Assembly: GCA_002030045.1 (NCBI GenBank)
Contig: LQBI01000007.1
Span: 1-64,000 of the forward strand
Origin: Candidatus Aegiribacteria sp. MLS_C
Lineage (GTDB): Bacteria > Fermentibacterota > Fermentibacteria > Fermentibacterales > JCC-6
Reading direction: 5' to 3'
DNA: 64,000 nucleotides
The position numbers and the translations under genes are program-made. How positions within the stretch are numbered: the stretch's first letter is position 1; every line of letters starts with the position of its first letter. Shown here piece after piece: positions 31,037 through 40,529 of the stretch. The notes beneath the pieces are model-generated. The model was given only the letters and a program-made list of their open reading frames with translations. It did not search any database and was not told the DNA's origin.

Positions 31037-33235
31037 ATGCTCAGAGTGATGATTACCTGTTCGCTCCTTGCGTCTTTCGCATTCGCGGAAGTACTCTATC
31101 GATCCGGGGAGCAGGTGGAACCGGCCCTGTACCTGGGCACTGACGGCGAGGGCATTCTCGTCGAGTTCAACTTGCCCGCGCTGACCGCGGAGGAGCTGGT
31201 CGTGGGTGAATACGGTCCGGGCACCGTGATGAGGATCCCCGGAGAGGGAGTAGGAATGCCCGTAGGCGCTCCGGACCTCCCGGTGATCCGGCGGATGGTC
31301 CTGTTGCCCAATACAGGCGACGTCTCGATCGAGATCGTGTCCTCCGAATGCACCTCTCTCGGTATCTACGACATTCCTCCGTTCCAGGAGTTCCCCATCA
31401 GGAGCGGCGGAGCCGCCCCCTACAGGATAGACGACGGCATATACTCGAGTTCGGATCTGTATCCATACCAGCCGGTGGTCCTGGACAGGATAAGCATCCT
31501 CAGGGACATCAGGGTGGCCTGGGTTTACTTCTCACCGGTGCAGTACGATCCCGTGACCGGCCAGACTTTGCTCAACACATCGGTCACCGCCAGGCTCGTG
31601 GTCTCCGGCAGCGGCGAGAACGAGATATACAGGCCCTTCAGGGGCTACACCAGGAGCTTCATGCCCCTGTACGAGCAGGTGCTGGGCTTCCAGGGCGGAG
31701 GCACCGACGTCATCGACGGCTCCTACCTGGTCATCGGGCCCCAGGAGGGGATCGACCTGGTCTCCGGCCTTGTGGAATGGAAGAGGCAGAAGGGCCTGGA
31801 GGTCTTCATAGGCACCGTCCCAGAGATAGGCGGGACGGCCGCCGAGATAGACGACTACATAGAGGACGCCTACAACACATGGCCGAACCCTCCCGAATGG
31901 GTGCTGCTGGTGGGCGACGAGTACAACGTGCCGGTCTACTACTCCAGCGGCACCGCGGCCGACAACCAGTACGGGGTCATCGGCACCGGATACGACCCCA
32001 GCGTCCACATCGGAAGGCTCTGCTCAGACACCGGCGACCTCCCCTACGTGGGCTGGAAGATAGAGGCCTACGAGAACGATCCCTTCGAGCCGGATCCCAG
32101 CTGGTTCCAGTACGCCATAAGCATCGGCTCGACTGATTTCCAGGATCCCTGGATGTCCTGGAGGTACGAACAGATATTCGAGGCTCACGGCATGCCCACC
32201 ACGCTCTACTGCAACAACACCTCCTACGGCGGCATACCGCCTACCATAGCCCTGATATCCGCCGACGTGAACAGCGGTATCTCCCTGCTCAGCTACATCG
32301 GCCACGGAAGCACCCAGTCCTGGGGCACAACCGGCTTCAGCAACAGCGATGTTGCCGCGCTTTCCAACGACCGCAGGCTGCCGTGGATAAGCTCCATAGC
32401 CTGCTACAACTCAGAGTTCCAGGGAGGCACGACCTGTTTCGGCGAGGCCTGGATGAACGAGGGGGACGTAAACGACCCGAAGGGAGCCATAGGCTTCATG
32501 GGTGCCACCACCGGCAGCCCGGTGGGTCCCACCGACTCCCTGGCCCTCTACCAGTTCCGCGGGTACTTCGAAGAGGAAATGTACCACATGGGCGCCGCCT
32601 TCGACTACGGCAAGATCATGGCCTACTACATCTTCGGCTGCCCGGAGATGGACATCTTCTGCACTACCGGACCGCTGGTGCATCTCGCCGTCGACCACCC
32701 CGACTGCATCGAACCCGGTCCCTGGACGGTGACCGTGACCGCCGACGGCGTTCCCGTGGAAGGCGCCCTGGTTGGAATAGTCCAGGACACCACCTTCCTC
32801 GAGAGCGGCTACACGGACGCTTCAGGTGCGGCAGCCCTGGATATCCCCGCCATTCCCGGCACCGACTGGGTGACGGTCACGGCCACGGCCCACAACCTCT
32901 ACCCGTGGGTCGGTTCCGTTCCGGTATCCGGCCTGGGTGTCGAGGAGGGAACGAACCCCGGCGTGTTCAGTCTGTCCGTGGGACCCAACCCGTTCTCCTC
33001 GGCGGCCACATTCAGCTACACCCTGCCGGTGTCAGGCCGAATGTCGCTGGACGTCTACGACCTCACCGGCAGGCTGGTGACAAGCGTGGTCTCCGGAGAG
33101 CAGCCGGCTGGATCCCATTCCGTACAGTGGCAGGGAACCGGTGACGGCGGAAGTCCTGTACCGGGAGGAATGTACCTTGTGAGGCTCACGGCAGGCGGCG
33201 AGGCGCTTAACAGGTCCTGCGTCCTGATCCGCTGA
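31037..33235 (+). CDS. C25 (gingipain-type) cysteine peptidase with C-terminal sorting domain, copy 1
   Basis: 732 residues. After a signal peptide and a pro-region, the caspase-like C25 domain spans about 235-570: the catalytic His lies in SYIGHGSTQSWG, the catalytic Cys in ISSIACYNSEF, and VLLVGDEYNVP is the preceding strand. An Ig-like domain follows, and the last ~90 residues (SVGPNPFSSAATFSYTL ... VPGGMYLVRLTAGGE) are a FlgD-Ig/Por-type C-terminal domain that in Bacteroidetes directs secretion by type IX. It is probably a cell-surface or secreted protease for protein breakdown. GGAGG precedes the ATG, and a good terminator follows at 33254. A second C25 gene is at 44969. Confidence 0.9.
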   Translation: MLRVMITCSLLASFAFAEVLYRSGEQVEPALYLGTDGEGILVEFNLPALTAEELVVGEYGPGTVMRIPGEGVGMPVGAPDLPVIRRMVLLPNTGDVSIEIVSSECTSLGIYDIPPFQEFPIRSGGAAPYRIDDGIYSSSDLYPYQPVVLDRISILRDIRVAWVYFSPVQYDPVTGQTLLNTSVTARLVVSGSGENEIYRPFRGYTRSFMPLYEQVLGFQGGGTDVIDGSYLVIGPQEGIDLVSGLVEWKRQKGLEVFIGTVPEIGGTAAEIDDYIEDAYNTWPNPPEWVLLVGDEYNVPVYYSSGTAADNQYGVIGTGYDPSVHIGRLCSDTGDLPYVGWKIEAYENDPFEPDPSWFQYAISIGSTDFQDPWMSWRYEQIFEAHGMPTTLYCNNTSYGGIPPTIALISADVNSGISLLSYIGHGSTQSWGTTGFSNSDVAALSNDRRLPWISSIACYNSEFQGGTTCFGEAWMNEGDVNDPKGAIGFMGATTGSPVGPTDSLALYQFRGYFEEEMYHMGAAFDYGKIMAYYIFGCPEMDIFCTTGPLVHLAVDHPDCIEPGPWTVTVTADGVPVEGALVGIVQDTTFLESGYTDASGAAALDIPAIPGTDWVTVTATAHNLYPWVGSVPVSGLGVEEGTNPGVFSLSVGPNPFSSAATFSYTLPVSGRMSLDVYDLTGRLVTSVVSGEQPAGSHSVQWQGTGDGGSPVPGGMYLVRLTAGGEALNRSCVLIR

Positions 33236-33253
33236 CAGTATTCCTGGACCACA

Positions 33254-33279
33254 GGGGCGCATACCGCTGCGCCCCTTTT
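33254..33279 (+). terminator. Terminator after C25 peptidase 1
   Basis: GGGGCGCA (33254-33261) and TGCGCCCC (33268-33275) pair around a 6-base loop and are followed by TTTT (33276-33279). Confidence 0.85.
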
Positions 33280-33294
33280 CCGTTGGGGGACATT

Positions 33295-34098
33295 ATGCTC
33301 TTGCCCGCGATCGGTATCATAGGCTGCATGGGTGGCTTCATGGAATACGCAGGAAGCCTTCTGGAGACGCCACCCGGCACCATCCTCCGCAGCGACTCGG
33401 CAGTGACCCCCGAGGAGATGCTGTCCGCTCTCTCAGAAGCGGACGTGGTCTTCCTGGGGGAGAAGCACGACGACCCGCTGGCCCACAGGTGGGAACTCTT
33501 CATCTGGACGCGCCTGGCCGGGTCCGACAGGGCACTGGCGCTGGAGATGTTCGAGACCGACGTGCAGGAGCTGCTTGACGGCTACCTTTCCGGCGGAGTC
33601 ACACGGGAGGAGTTCCTGGAGGGGAGCAGGCCCTGGAGCAACTACGCAACGGATTACTCGCTGATGGTGGAGTACGCCAGGCTCAAGGGGTACAGGGTCA
33701 TAGCCGCCAACGTGCCCAGGCGATTCGCCTCGGACGTGGCCAGGGATGGGTGGGACGCTCTGTCCGATGAGGAATGGTTCAGGGAGGTTACGGTGGATTC
33801 CTCCGACTCCGGCTACAGGGAGCGTTTCCTGGAAACCATGGGTATCGTCGGGGGGCAGATGCACGAGATGCCCATGGACCCCATGAACATGTACAGGGCG
33901 CAGAGCCTCAAGGACGCGGTAATGGCCCGATCAGTCGATGGCGAGAGGTGCGTCTTCGTCTGCGGGAGCTTCCACAGCGACTACAGGTCCGGCATTCCCG
34001 ACCAGCTGGCCGGAGGTACCACCTTTCTGACCGTCAGGATGCTTACGGATGGGGAGGAGTACTCACCGGAGCTGGCGGACTTCGTGATAGTGCCGTGA
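33295..34098 (+). CDS. ChaN-family (DUF399) haem-associated lipoprotein
   Basis: 267 residues from the ATG at 33295; a TTG at 33283 would add four residues. A short signal ending in IGIIGC gives a lipobox, so the protein is probably tethered to a membrane. The ChaN/DUF399 signatures are all present: VVFLGEKHDDPLAH near the start, LALEMFETDVQ, ATDYSLMVEYARLKGYRVIAANVPRRFA, and CVFVCGSFHSDYRSG. In Campylobacter ChaR/ChaN binds haem at the surface, but most members have unknown roles. It overlaps the next gene by four bases (GTGA). Confidence 0.85.
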   Translation: MLLPAIGIIGCMGGFMEYAGSLLETPPGTILRSDSAVTPEEMLSALSEADVVFLGEKHDDPLAHRWELFIWTRLAGSDRALALEMFETDVQELLDGYLSGGVTREEFLEGSRPWSNYATDYSLMVEYARLKGYRVIAANVPRRFASDVARDGWDALSDEEWFREVTVDSSDSGYRERFLETMGIVGGQMHEMPMDPMNMYRAQSLKDAVMARSVDGERCVFVCGSFHSDYRSGIPDQLAGGTTFLTVRMLTDGEEYSPELADFVIVP

Positions 34099-34559
34099 CT
34101 CGCGTAAAAGACGGCAGGGTGGCACCTGCAGCGGTACTCCTGCTCCTTTTCGCAGCGGCTGCTCCGGCCGACCTCTTCGTCTGGACACCGGCCGGGGTCG
34201 ATACCCTCATTCCGCTTGGCGGAGAATTCCCCGTACTCTATGTACTGAGCCAGTCCATGGGCTACGGGTATTCCGTCCACCTTGCGCTGGTGGACCATAT
34301 GGGCACCGGTCTGCCTGACTCCTTCTGCGTATTCGGTGAGGTGCTGGTGGAACCGGACGACTACCTCGACACCCTTGAAGCATGCGGCCTGCAGCCTCTG
34401 CTCGAGGGCCCCTTGCCTGTCCTGGACATGGAACGTTCCGGGCTGCCCGACACTCTTGAGCTGCTGCTGGTGGACTTCCCGTTCCGGGCGGAACCGGATA
34501 CGGCCATCGGCCTCTGGATACTGACCGATGGCCGGTATATCCGTATGGAGGGACCCTGA
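34095..34559 (+). CDS. Small exported protein of unknown function
   Basis: 154 residues from a GTG at 34095 that overlaps the chaN stop as GTGA. It starts with a clear signal peptide (VAPAAVLLLLFAAAAPADLFVW) followed by about 125 residues of beta-strand-rich sequence with TPAGVDTLIPLGGEFPV and DTAIGLWILTDGRYI. I recognise no family. The position suggests co-transcription with the ChaN-like lipoprotein, possibly an exported partner. Confidence 0.6.
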   Translation: MTRVKDGRVAPAAVLLLLFAAAAPADLFVWTPAGVDTLIPLGGEFPVLYVLSQSMGYGYSVHLALVDHMGTGLPDSFCVFGEVLVEPDDYLDTLEACGLQPLLEGPLPVLDMERSGLPDTLELLLVDFPFRAEPDTAIGLWILTDGRYIRMEGP

Positions 34560-34717
34560 GACACGGTAGATTACCGCCAGGCGATGCCGTACTTTTGCTC
34601 AGTTGAGTTTATCCTGCGGAAGCAGGCCTGTTCCGAGGGACTCCTGCCGTCGTATGGGGAACCTGTTCGTGACGCGTTCCAGGCGGCGGACACGGACCGT
34701 GCGAGCATGCATCATGA

Positions 34718-34747
34718 TTGACCGCTGTGTCCTTTTCCGGGTATCTT
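34718..34747 (+). promoter_or_regulatory. Promoter of the M15 peptidase gene
   Basis: TTGACC (34718-34723), 18 bases, TATCTT (34742-34747), about 60 bases before the ATG. The 5' gap of 34560-34717 shows nothing else. Confidence 0.5.
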
Positions 34748-34808
34748 TCCAGTGTAAATGCGCCTTCACGGCCGACGGGTTTCCTATGGCCCCAAATCCA
34801 TTGGAGGT

Positions 34809-35477
34809 ATGAGGACAGTGTTTCTTCTGCTGGCCGCTCTGGCCGTTCCCGGTGTTCAGACGGAGGGAACAGCCTCGTCGGAGGAATGGTTCCCGATGAC
34901 CTTCGAGGAGTCTCTGGAAGGGGTCAGCGAGGACTGCCCCGGGTGGATAACGGACAACCAGGTACTTATGGACGTGGCATTCGTGGGATTCGACGGGGAA
35001 GTGCACTTCGGACAGCTTGTCGTGGATGCCCGGGTCGTGGTCGATCTGCAGCTGGTGTTCACTCAGATGCTGCTTACTGGATTCCCCCTTGAGTCGGTGG
35101 TCCCGATATGCGAGTACGGCTGGGACGACGGTCTATCCATGGCAGACAACAACACATCGGGCTTCAACTACAGGACCGTGGCCGGCACCGACAGACTTTC
35201 CCGCCACGCCTACGGCCTGGCCATAGACATAAACCCGGTACAGAACCCGTACTGCACCGGCGACAGGATATCTCCGGCCGGGGCGGTCCACGATCCTTCC
35301 GTTTCCGGTACGCTCTATGCCGGGCATCCCGTGGTGCTGCTCTTCAAGGAGCTGGGATGGAGATGGGGAGGGGACTGGACCGAGAAGGACTACCAGCATT
35401 TCGACCTGCAGATCAAGCCGATGGCTCTGGAAGGCGTTGAACACCGCCGTTGCTGGCCTCCATGGAGGGTATTATGA
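34809..35477 (+). CDS. Exported M15-family peptidase (VanY/D,D-carboxypeptidase-like)
   Basis: 222 residues from the ATG at 34809, behind GGAGGT. A signal peptide leads into a zinc peptidase of family M15: the SRHAYGLAIDINP motif (SxHxxGxAxD) gives two zinc ligands, and DYQHFDLQ gives the third. These enzymes cut D-Ala-D-Ala or L-Ala-D-Glu links in peptidoglycan peptides outside the membrane. Unusually, the N-terminal half (residues 20-110) carries no recognised cell-wall-binding domain. The stop overlaps the next gene's start by four bases. Confidence 0.88.
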   Translation: MRTVFLLLAALAVPGVQTEGTASSEEWFPMTFEESLEGVSEDCPGWITDNQVLMDVAFVGFDGEVHFGQLVVDARVVVDLQLVFTQMLLTGFPLESVVPICEYGWDDGLSMADNNTSGFNYRTVAGTDRLSRHAYGLAIDINPVQNPYCTGDRISPAGAVHDPSVSGTLYAGHPVVLLFKELGWRWGGDWTEKDYQHFDLQIKPMALEGVEHRRCWPPWRVL

Positions 35478-36889
35478 AGATCATCGCAGCTTTGCCCTTT
35501 TTTCTCCTTGTATATTCCGCACCTGCCCTTGCAGTGAACGGTGACGGTCTCGAGGCTCGAGTGGAACTCTGCTACGCTACCTCGGTGAACATGCCGGAGA
35601 CGGAGTTCGGTCCCGAGAACGTGTTCGACGGGGACACCGCCACCTGCTGGGCCACCATGCCCGGGGCAGCTCCGGACGAAGGGCTTTTCTTCTCCTTCGT
35701 CGAGCCGAAAACGATCAGCACCATAATGGTGGACCTGGTTCCGGCGGGGGACGGTTACGAGGGGATAGAGACATACCAGATCTACGTCAACGGCCTGGAG
35801 GGCGGAACCTACTCGGGAAGCGACGCTCCCGTCTGGATCAGTACTCGTGTGAAATCGTTGTTCATCAGGATAAACACGACGGATTCCATGCAATTGGACG
35901 TCGATGGGATCCGGTATACCGGGGACCTGCCTGTGGGCATAAGGGAGGTCACAATGACGGTGGAGGTATCAGAAGCGGGAGATCTCGCCCCTTTGAGGAT
36001 CGTCCCCATCGGCAGAGCGGCGGGAAGCGTAAGGGCCAGTTCGAGCCTCGAGCCCGAGGAGGCCTACTCGCCGGATTTCCTTTTCGATTCACGTCCGGCC
36101 TTCGGCTGGGCCGACGGCAATGAAGAGGATACCGGGGAGGGGGAGAACCTGGTCTTCACACTGGACGAGCCCGTGAGAATAGAGCAGCTGAGGATATGGA
36201 ACGGCTACCAGAGGTCCGAGACGCATTTCCTGCACAACGAGAGGGCCTCCCGTATCTCCTTCGGGACCTGCCTGGAGAATCCCGGAGTGTACCGGCTGGA
36301 GGATTCGATGGAGCCCCAGGTGGTGACCCTTGACCATCCTCTCGAGGGCGACTGCTTCGAGCTGGACTTTCTGGATGTCTATTCAGGCGAAGTCTACCGG
36401 GACCTGGTCATCAGCGAGTTCCGTTTCTTCGACGGCGAGAACTGGTTCATACTCGATACCGGGACCAGCGAGGAGCGCAAGTTCGCCATACTGGAATGGG
36501 CCGAAGGCGCCGAGTTCGGGAGGATTCTGGACCGGCAGCTCTACCTCGGCGCCATGGAGAACGGCGACAGCTGGGAACCCCATGCACAGACACTGGTGCT
36601 GCGTTCCAACGGGAGTTTCATAGTCTGGATGGAGGACTACTGGGTCGACGGCGAGGAACACATGTACGCCGACGGCAACTGGCAGGTCATCGACGGCAGC
36701 ACGGTCCGCATCTTCGGCCGTCTGCAGAGGGTATCCAGGACCGGTATGGAACCCTACGACCCCTACGCCGGTTCCTGGCCCGACCAGGGACAGGATACGC
36801 AGCGTCTCACCGTCTTCAGCGACACGCTCCGCATGAGCGGGAACACGGTCTCCAGCGACAGGGGCCTCTTCCAGGACTTCAGTTTCTAG
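35474..36889 (+). CDS. Exported discoidin-like/NADase-type glycan-binding protein
   Basis: 471 residues after the ATG at 35474, which lies in GGAGGGTATTATG. A signal peptide (MKIIAALPFFLLVYSAPALA) is followed by two copies of a jelly-roll fold: PENVFDGDTATCWATMPG ... ISTIMVDLVPAG near residues 45-90, and PDFLFDSRPAFGWADGNEEDTGEGENLVF near 195-230. This is the pattern of the NADase-type glycan-binding (discoidin-like) domain. The C-terminal third, YLGAMENGDSWEP and following, is unassigned. It probably binds carbohydrate at the cell surface; no catalytic site is visible. Confidence 0.7.
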   Translation: MKIIAALPFFLLVYSAPALAVNGDGLEARVELCYATSVNMPETEFGPENVFDGDTATCWATMPGAAPDEGLFFSFVEPKTISTIMVDLVPAGDGYEGIETYQIYVNGLEGGTYSGSDAPVWISTRVKSLFIRINTTDSMQLDVDGIRYTGDLPVGIREVTMTVEVSEAGDLAPLRIVPIGRAAGSVRASSSLEPEEAYSPDFLFDSRPAFGWADGNEEDTGEGENLVFTLDEPVRIEQLRIWNGYQRSETHFLHNERASRISFGTCLENPGVYRLEDSMEPQVVTLDHPLEGDCFELDFLDVYSGEVYRDLVISEFRFFDGENWFILDTGTSEERKFAILEWAEGAEFGRILDRQLYLGAMENGDSWEPHAQTLVLRSNGSFIVWMEDYWVDGEEHMYADGNWQVIDGSTVRIFGRLQRVSRTGMEPYDPYAGSWPDQGQDTQRLTVFSDTLRMSGNTVSSDRGLFQDFSF

Positions 36890-36901
36890 GGGAGACAGTC
36901 A

Positions 36902-38494
36902 TTGTCCCGCGAACCGCTCGGGCCGCGGTACCTCCCGGTGCTGCTCCTGCTCCTCGCCGTTTCCGCCGGGTCCGGTCTGCTTGCAGTTCTGCGGAGCGAC
37001 CATCCCACCGGCTGGGACGGCTACTACTACCTGGTGCAGGTCCGGACCCTGCTCTCGGAGGGCGAAATGCACTCGCCGGAGTACTCCCCCGTCTACATAC
37101 CGATGATCCTCTTCCGGCTGCTGACCGGCAGCTGCCTGTGGGCCTTCAGGCTCACGGCGGTGCTGGCGCGGGTGCTCTTCGTGCTGTCGGTCTTCGTTCT
37201 TTCACGGACCCTCGTAAGGTCGTGGGGAGGAGGGGGGGATGAACCTGCGTTAACGGCCCTGGCCGCGGCTGCGATGGCGGTCATGAGCCCTTCGCTGGAT
37301 TTCTTCTCCGCACAGTTCCCCAAGAACCTGCTGGGCTTCTGTCTTCTGCTGTTCTTCGCCTCTTCGGTCATCGTCCTGTCCGGCCGGTGGCAGAGGGGGG
37401 CTTTCAGGGTTAACGCACCGGGTCTTTCGGTCTCCCTGCTCCTTTTCGCCGCCACGTTCCTGACACACCGCTTCTCCGCGGTGCTGGCAGTGGCCTTCAT
37501 GCTGCTGTACCTTGTTCCCCCGGTCTTCCGTGGTTCCGAAAGACGGATTCCCGCCGTGGCGACGGCAGCAGCTGCTCTGCTCCTCGCCGTCCTGACGGTC
37601 CTCTCCGGCAGGATTCCCCTGGCACCCTCGCTGCGGGACCTGGAGAGGGTTACAGGGGACCTGTCGGCCTCACCCTCCCTGGTACCCCTGGAATTCGTGC
37701 GAAGCTTCGGCAGTTTCAGGATGTCCCTTCCCTGGCTGCTGGAGACCGGGGCAGCATCCCTGGCACCCGTGCTGTCCGCGGTACTCCTGCTGATCCCCGC
37801 GGTTCGGGACAGGGTCCGTCCGGGCGGGGGATACGCCTCGGTGCTTGTTCTGTCGATGGTGGGGCTGTTCCCATTCCTGGAGTTCTCCCTGACGGGTCTT
37901 GCGTACAGGCTCCTTTTCGCAACACTCCTGCTCTTCCCCTTGGTATGCCTTCCGTGGCTGGTCGGGACGGTGCGGTTCCTGCGCCGGAGATCAGGAGGAA
38001 GGGTCCTTCCGGCGGTGGGACTCACGGCTGTCCTGGCCGGTATGTCGTTCCTGACGGCTCCGTCGTACGACCCGGTTCTCCACGACCCGCCCTACGACCG
38101 CTACGAGGAGATCTCTGACAGGGTGGCTGAACTCCTTTCCGGCAGTGACTTCGAGCTTGTGGTCGCTCACCGTTCTCTGGCGGAGGTCATTACCTTCAGG
38201 CACGGTATCGACGCCCTGCCATGGGCCCCTGAGGAGAGGTTCACACGGGAAAGGGTATGGCGTGTCACCGCGGGGGTGATGAGGGGGGAGTTCGCCTGGT
38301 ATCTGGGGAGCGGAGCCATGGACAGTCTGTACCGGAGGCTGCCAGGGGACTACGCACTGCTGCGGGAGGACGCGTGGGAGAGCTTCCTCGAAGGGATAGC
38401 GGGCGATCCTGCCCTGCTGGAGGCGGTGGGGACCTGGAGGAATCCCATGGACGTGAGACCCGGGTACCTGGTGGGAGACTCCTCCAGGAAATGA
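36902..38494 (+). CDS. Multi-spanning membrane protein, probable GT-C-type glycosyltransferase
   Basis: 530 residues starting at a TTG (36902) preceded by GGGGAGACAG. Twelve or so membrane helices occupy the first 400 residues, and the first periplasmic loop contains HPTGWDGYYYLVQVRTL, in which the Asp-containing WDGYYYL resembles the catalytic Asp loop of PMT/GT-C glycosyltransferases. A ~130-residue soluble C-terminus follows, with YDRYEEISDRVAELLSGSDFELVVAHRSLAEV. It would transfer a sugar from a lipid carrier on the outer face of the inner membrane. The assignment rests on topology and one motif. Confidence 0.65.
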   Translation: MSREPLGPRYLPVLLLLLAVSAGSGLLAVLRSDHPTGWDGYYYLVQVRTLLSEGEMHSPEYSPVYIPMILFRLLTGSCLWAFRLTAVLARVLFVLSVFVLSRTLVRSWGGGGDEPALTALAAAAMAVMSPSLDFFSAQFPKNLLGFCLLLFFASSVIVLSGRWQRGAFRVNAPGLSVSLLLFAATFLTHRFSAVLAVAFMLLYLVPPVFRGSERRIPAVATAAAALLLAVLTVLSGRIPLAPSLRDLERVTGDLSASPSLVPLEFVRSFGSFRMSLPWLLETGAASLAPVLSAVLLLIPAVRDRVRPGGGYASVLVLSMVGLFPFLEFSLTGLAYRLLFATLLLFPLVCLPWLVGTVRFLRRRSGGRVLPAVGLTAVLAGMSFLTAPSYDPVLHDPPYDRYEEISDRVAELLSGSDFELVVAHRSLAEVITFRHGIDALPWAPEERFTRERVWRVTAGVMRGEFAWYLGSGAMDSLYRRLPGDYALLREDAWESFLEGIAGDPALLEAVGTWRNPMDVRPGYLVGDSSRK

Positions 38495-38549
38495 CGATTC
38501 GGTGTTTCCGTGTATATTCTGGCCCTGTCGTTCGAGAGGGGTTTATGAG

Positions 38550-39326
38550 TTGATAGAGGTACGCGACCTGGTCAAGACCTTCAGGCTCACCCGCAGGCAG
38601 CGCAGGGAGGAGGGCTGGCCGAAGGACGTCCGCGAGATAAGGGCGGTCGAAGGCGTCAGCTTCACCTGCAGGCCGGGCAGGATATTCACGCTGCTGGGGC
38701 CCAACGGCGCCGGCAAGACCACCGTCCTCAGGATTATAGCCACCCTCATGGAGCCCGATTCGGGCAGCATAAGCGTCTGCGGATTCGATACCGTCGAGCA
38801 GCCGGGCAATGTCAGGGCCAGGATCGGATTCCTTACCGGCAGCACCCGTCTCTACGACCGGCTCACGGTTTCGGAACTGATCAGGTACTACGCCGACCTC
38901 CACGGAATGGAGGCGGACCACTACAGGAAACGCAGGGACGAGCTGTTCGACATGCTGGACATGCACGAGATAGCCGGCAGGAGGATCGGAAAGCTCTCCA
39001 CAGGCATGAAGCAGAAGGTCTCCATCGTCAGGACCGTGATACACGATCCAGAGGTCATGATATTCGACGAGCCCACGGTGGGCCTGGACGTGATCACCTC
39101 CCGCAGCATCATAGAACTGATCCACAGCTGCAAAGAAAGGGGAAGGACGGTCATCTTCTCCACCCACATCATGAGCGAGGTGAGCAGGCTCTCCGACGAC
39201 CTGGCCATACTCCACAGGGGCAGGCTGCTCTACAACGACACGTACGAATCCTTCACCGGGGGCATGAAGACTCCGTCGGTTGAGGAGGAGTTCGTAAGGG
39301 TACTGGTCGGGGAGGTGGAGGAATAG
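38550..39326 (+). CDS. ABC transporter ATP-binding protein (NatA/drug-exporter type)
   Basis: 258 residues from a TTG at 38550, behind GAGAGGGG; the in-frame ATG nearby is out of frame with the protein. All nucleotide-binding motifs are present: Walker A GPNGAGKTT near residue 51, signature LSTGMKQKVSIVR near 148, Walker B VMIFDEPTVGLD, and the H-loop in VIFSTHIMSE. The MEPDSGSISVCGFD segment places it with DrrA/NatA-type exporters. It pairs with the membrane protein encoded just downstream. Confidence 0.93.
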   Translation: MIEVRDLVKTFRLTRRQRREEGWPKDVREIRAVEGVSFTCRPGRIFTLLGPNGAGKTTVLRIIATLMEPDSGSISVCGFDTVEQPGNVRARIGFLTGSTRLYDRLTVSELIRYYADLHGMEADHYRKRRDELFDMLDMHEIAGRRIGKLSTGMKQKVSIVRTVIHDPEVMIFDEPTVGLDVITSRSIIELIHSCKERGRTVIFSTHIMSEVSRLSDDLAILHRGRLLYNDTYESFTGGMKTPSVEEEFVRVLVGEVEE

Positions 39327-40516
39327 GCATCGCATTCACGATCTTCCGCAAGGAACTGAAGGACTCCCTCCGGGACCGCAGGACCCTCTTCATGCTGGTG
39401 GTCCTTCCCATGCTGATGTTCCCTGTTCTGATCGGGCTCACATCCAGTTTCATAGCCTCCCACGAGGCCCGGGCCCATGAGAGGACCATGACCGTGGCGG
39501 TCTTCATGCAGGGCAACCGGCCGGGATTCGCCGATTTCCTGGAGGGGAGCGAGTCGGTGCAGATATTACCTGTAGAGGACCTGGACGAGGCCAGGGAGCT
39601 TGTGCGGAGCGACAGTCTGGACGCGGTGATAGTCTTCGAGGAGGATTTCGACAGAGTTGTCCGGGACCTGGGCACCGGCGGCGTCGAACTGTGCATCAAG
39701 CTCACGGAGGACAGCGAGATAGAGCGGGGAAGGCTGCTGGACGCACTGTCGGCCTACGGCGACACGCTCCGGGAGGAGAGGTTCCGTTCGCTTGACCTGG
39801 AAGTATCCGTCTGCCAGGTGCTGGAGGTGGACACGGTGAACATGGCCACAGTGCGGGAGAGGTTCGCCGACGTGGCCGGCGGAATACTGCCCTACATGTT
39901 CGTGATCTTCTGCTTCATGGGAGCTATGTACCCGGCAATCGACCTGGCCGCCGGTGAGAAGGAGAGGGGGACCCTGGAGACGCTGCTGACCTCTCCGGTG
40001 AACAGGATGCAGATACTGGTGGGCAAGGTGGGCGTGGTGATACTCACCGGCATCACCTCGGCGGCGGTCTCCTTCGTTGGTCTCTACGCCGGTGTGAGGT
40101 ACATGGGATCGATACCCCCGGAGCTCTTCCACCTGCTACTGTCGATACTCAGACCTGGAACGGTGCTGTTCCTCCTGACCCTGCTCCTGCCCCTTACCGT
40201 TTTCTTCGCGTCGCTTCTTTTGTCGCTGTCCTTCACCGCAAGGTCGTACAAGGAGGCGCAGAGCAAGCTCGGTCCCCTGATGCCGGTGATAATCATCCCC
40301 GCATTCATAGGCATGCTCCCGGGAATAGGCTTCAACGCGCTCACGGCGGTGATACCTGTGCTCAACGTCACGCTGGCTACGAAGCAGGTAATCGCGGGAC
40401 ATGCGGACCCCCTGCTGATAGGCCTGGTCTACGCATCTCTGGTCCTGTACGCGGCACTTGGGCTGTTCATATGCTCCAGGGTCTTCTCAAGGGAGAGCGT
40501 CATTTTCGGAAGCTGA
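39323..40516 (+). CDS. ABC-2 type permease (NatB/CcmB-like), start codon uncertain
   Basis: About 397 residues if translation begins at the ATA at 39323. An ordinary ATG exists only at 39392, which would remove FRKELKDSLRDRRTLF, the conserved N-terminal motif of ABC-2 permeases just before the first helix. An ATC at 39329 is also in frame, both after a strong GGAGGTGGAGG. The protein has six helices and a large loop between helices 1 and 2 (MFVIFCFMGAMYPAIDLAAGEKERGTLETLLTSPV marks the conserved second half). It is the membrane partner of the preceding ATPase and overlaps its stop. Confidence 0.88.
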   Translation: MGIAFTIFRKELKDSLRDRRTLFMLVVLPMLMFPVLIGLTSSFIASHEARAHERTMTVAVFMQGNRPGFADFLEGSESVQILPVEDLDEARELVRSDSLDAVIVFEEDFDRVVRDLGTGGVELCIKLTEDSEIERGRLLDALSAYGDTLREERFRSLDLEVSVCQVLEVDTVNMATVRERFADVAGGILPYMFVIFCFMGAMYPAIDLAAGEKERGTLETLLTSPVNRMQILVGKVGVVILTGITSAAVSFVGLYAGVRYMGSIPPELFHLLLSILRPGTVLFLLTLLLPLTVFFASLLLSLSFTARSYKEAQSKLGPLMPVIIIPAFIGMLPGIGFNALTAVIPVLNVTLATKQVIAGHADPLLIGLVYASLVLYAALGLFICSRVFSRESVIFGS

Positions 40517-40529
40517 TCTTTCAGCGACC

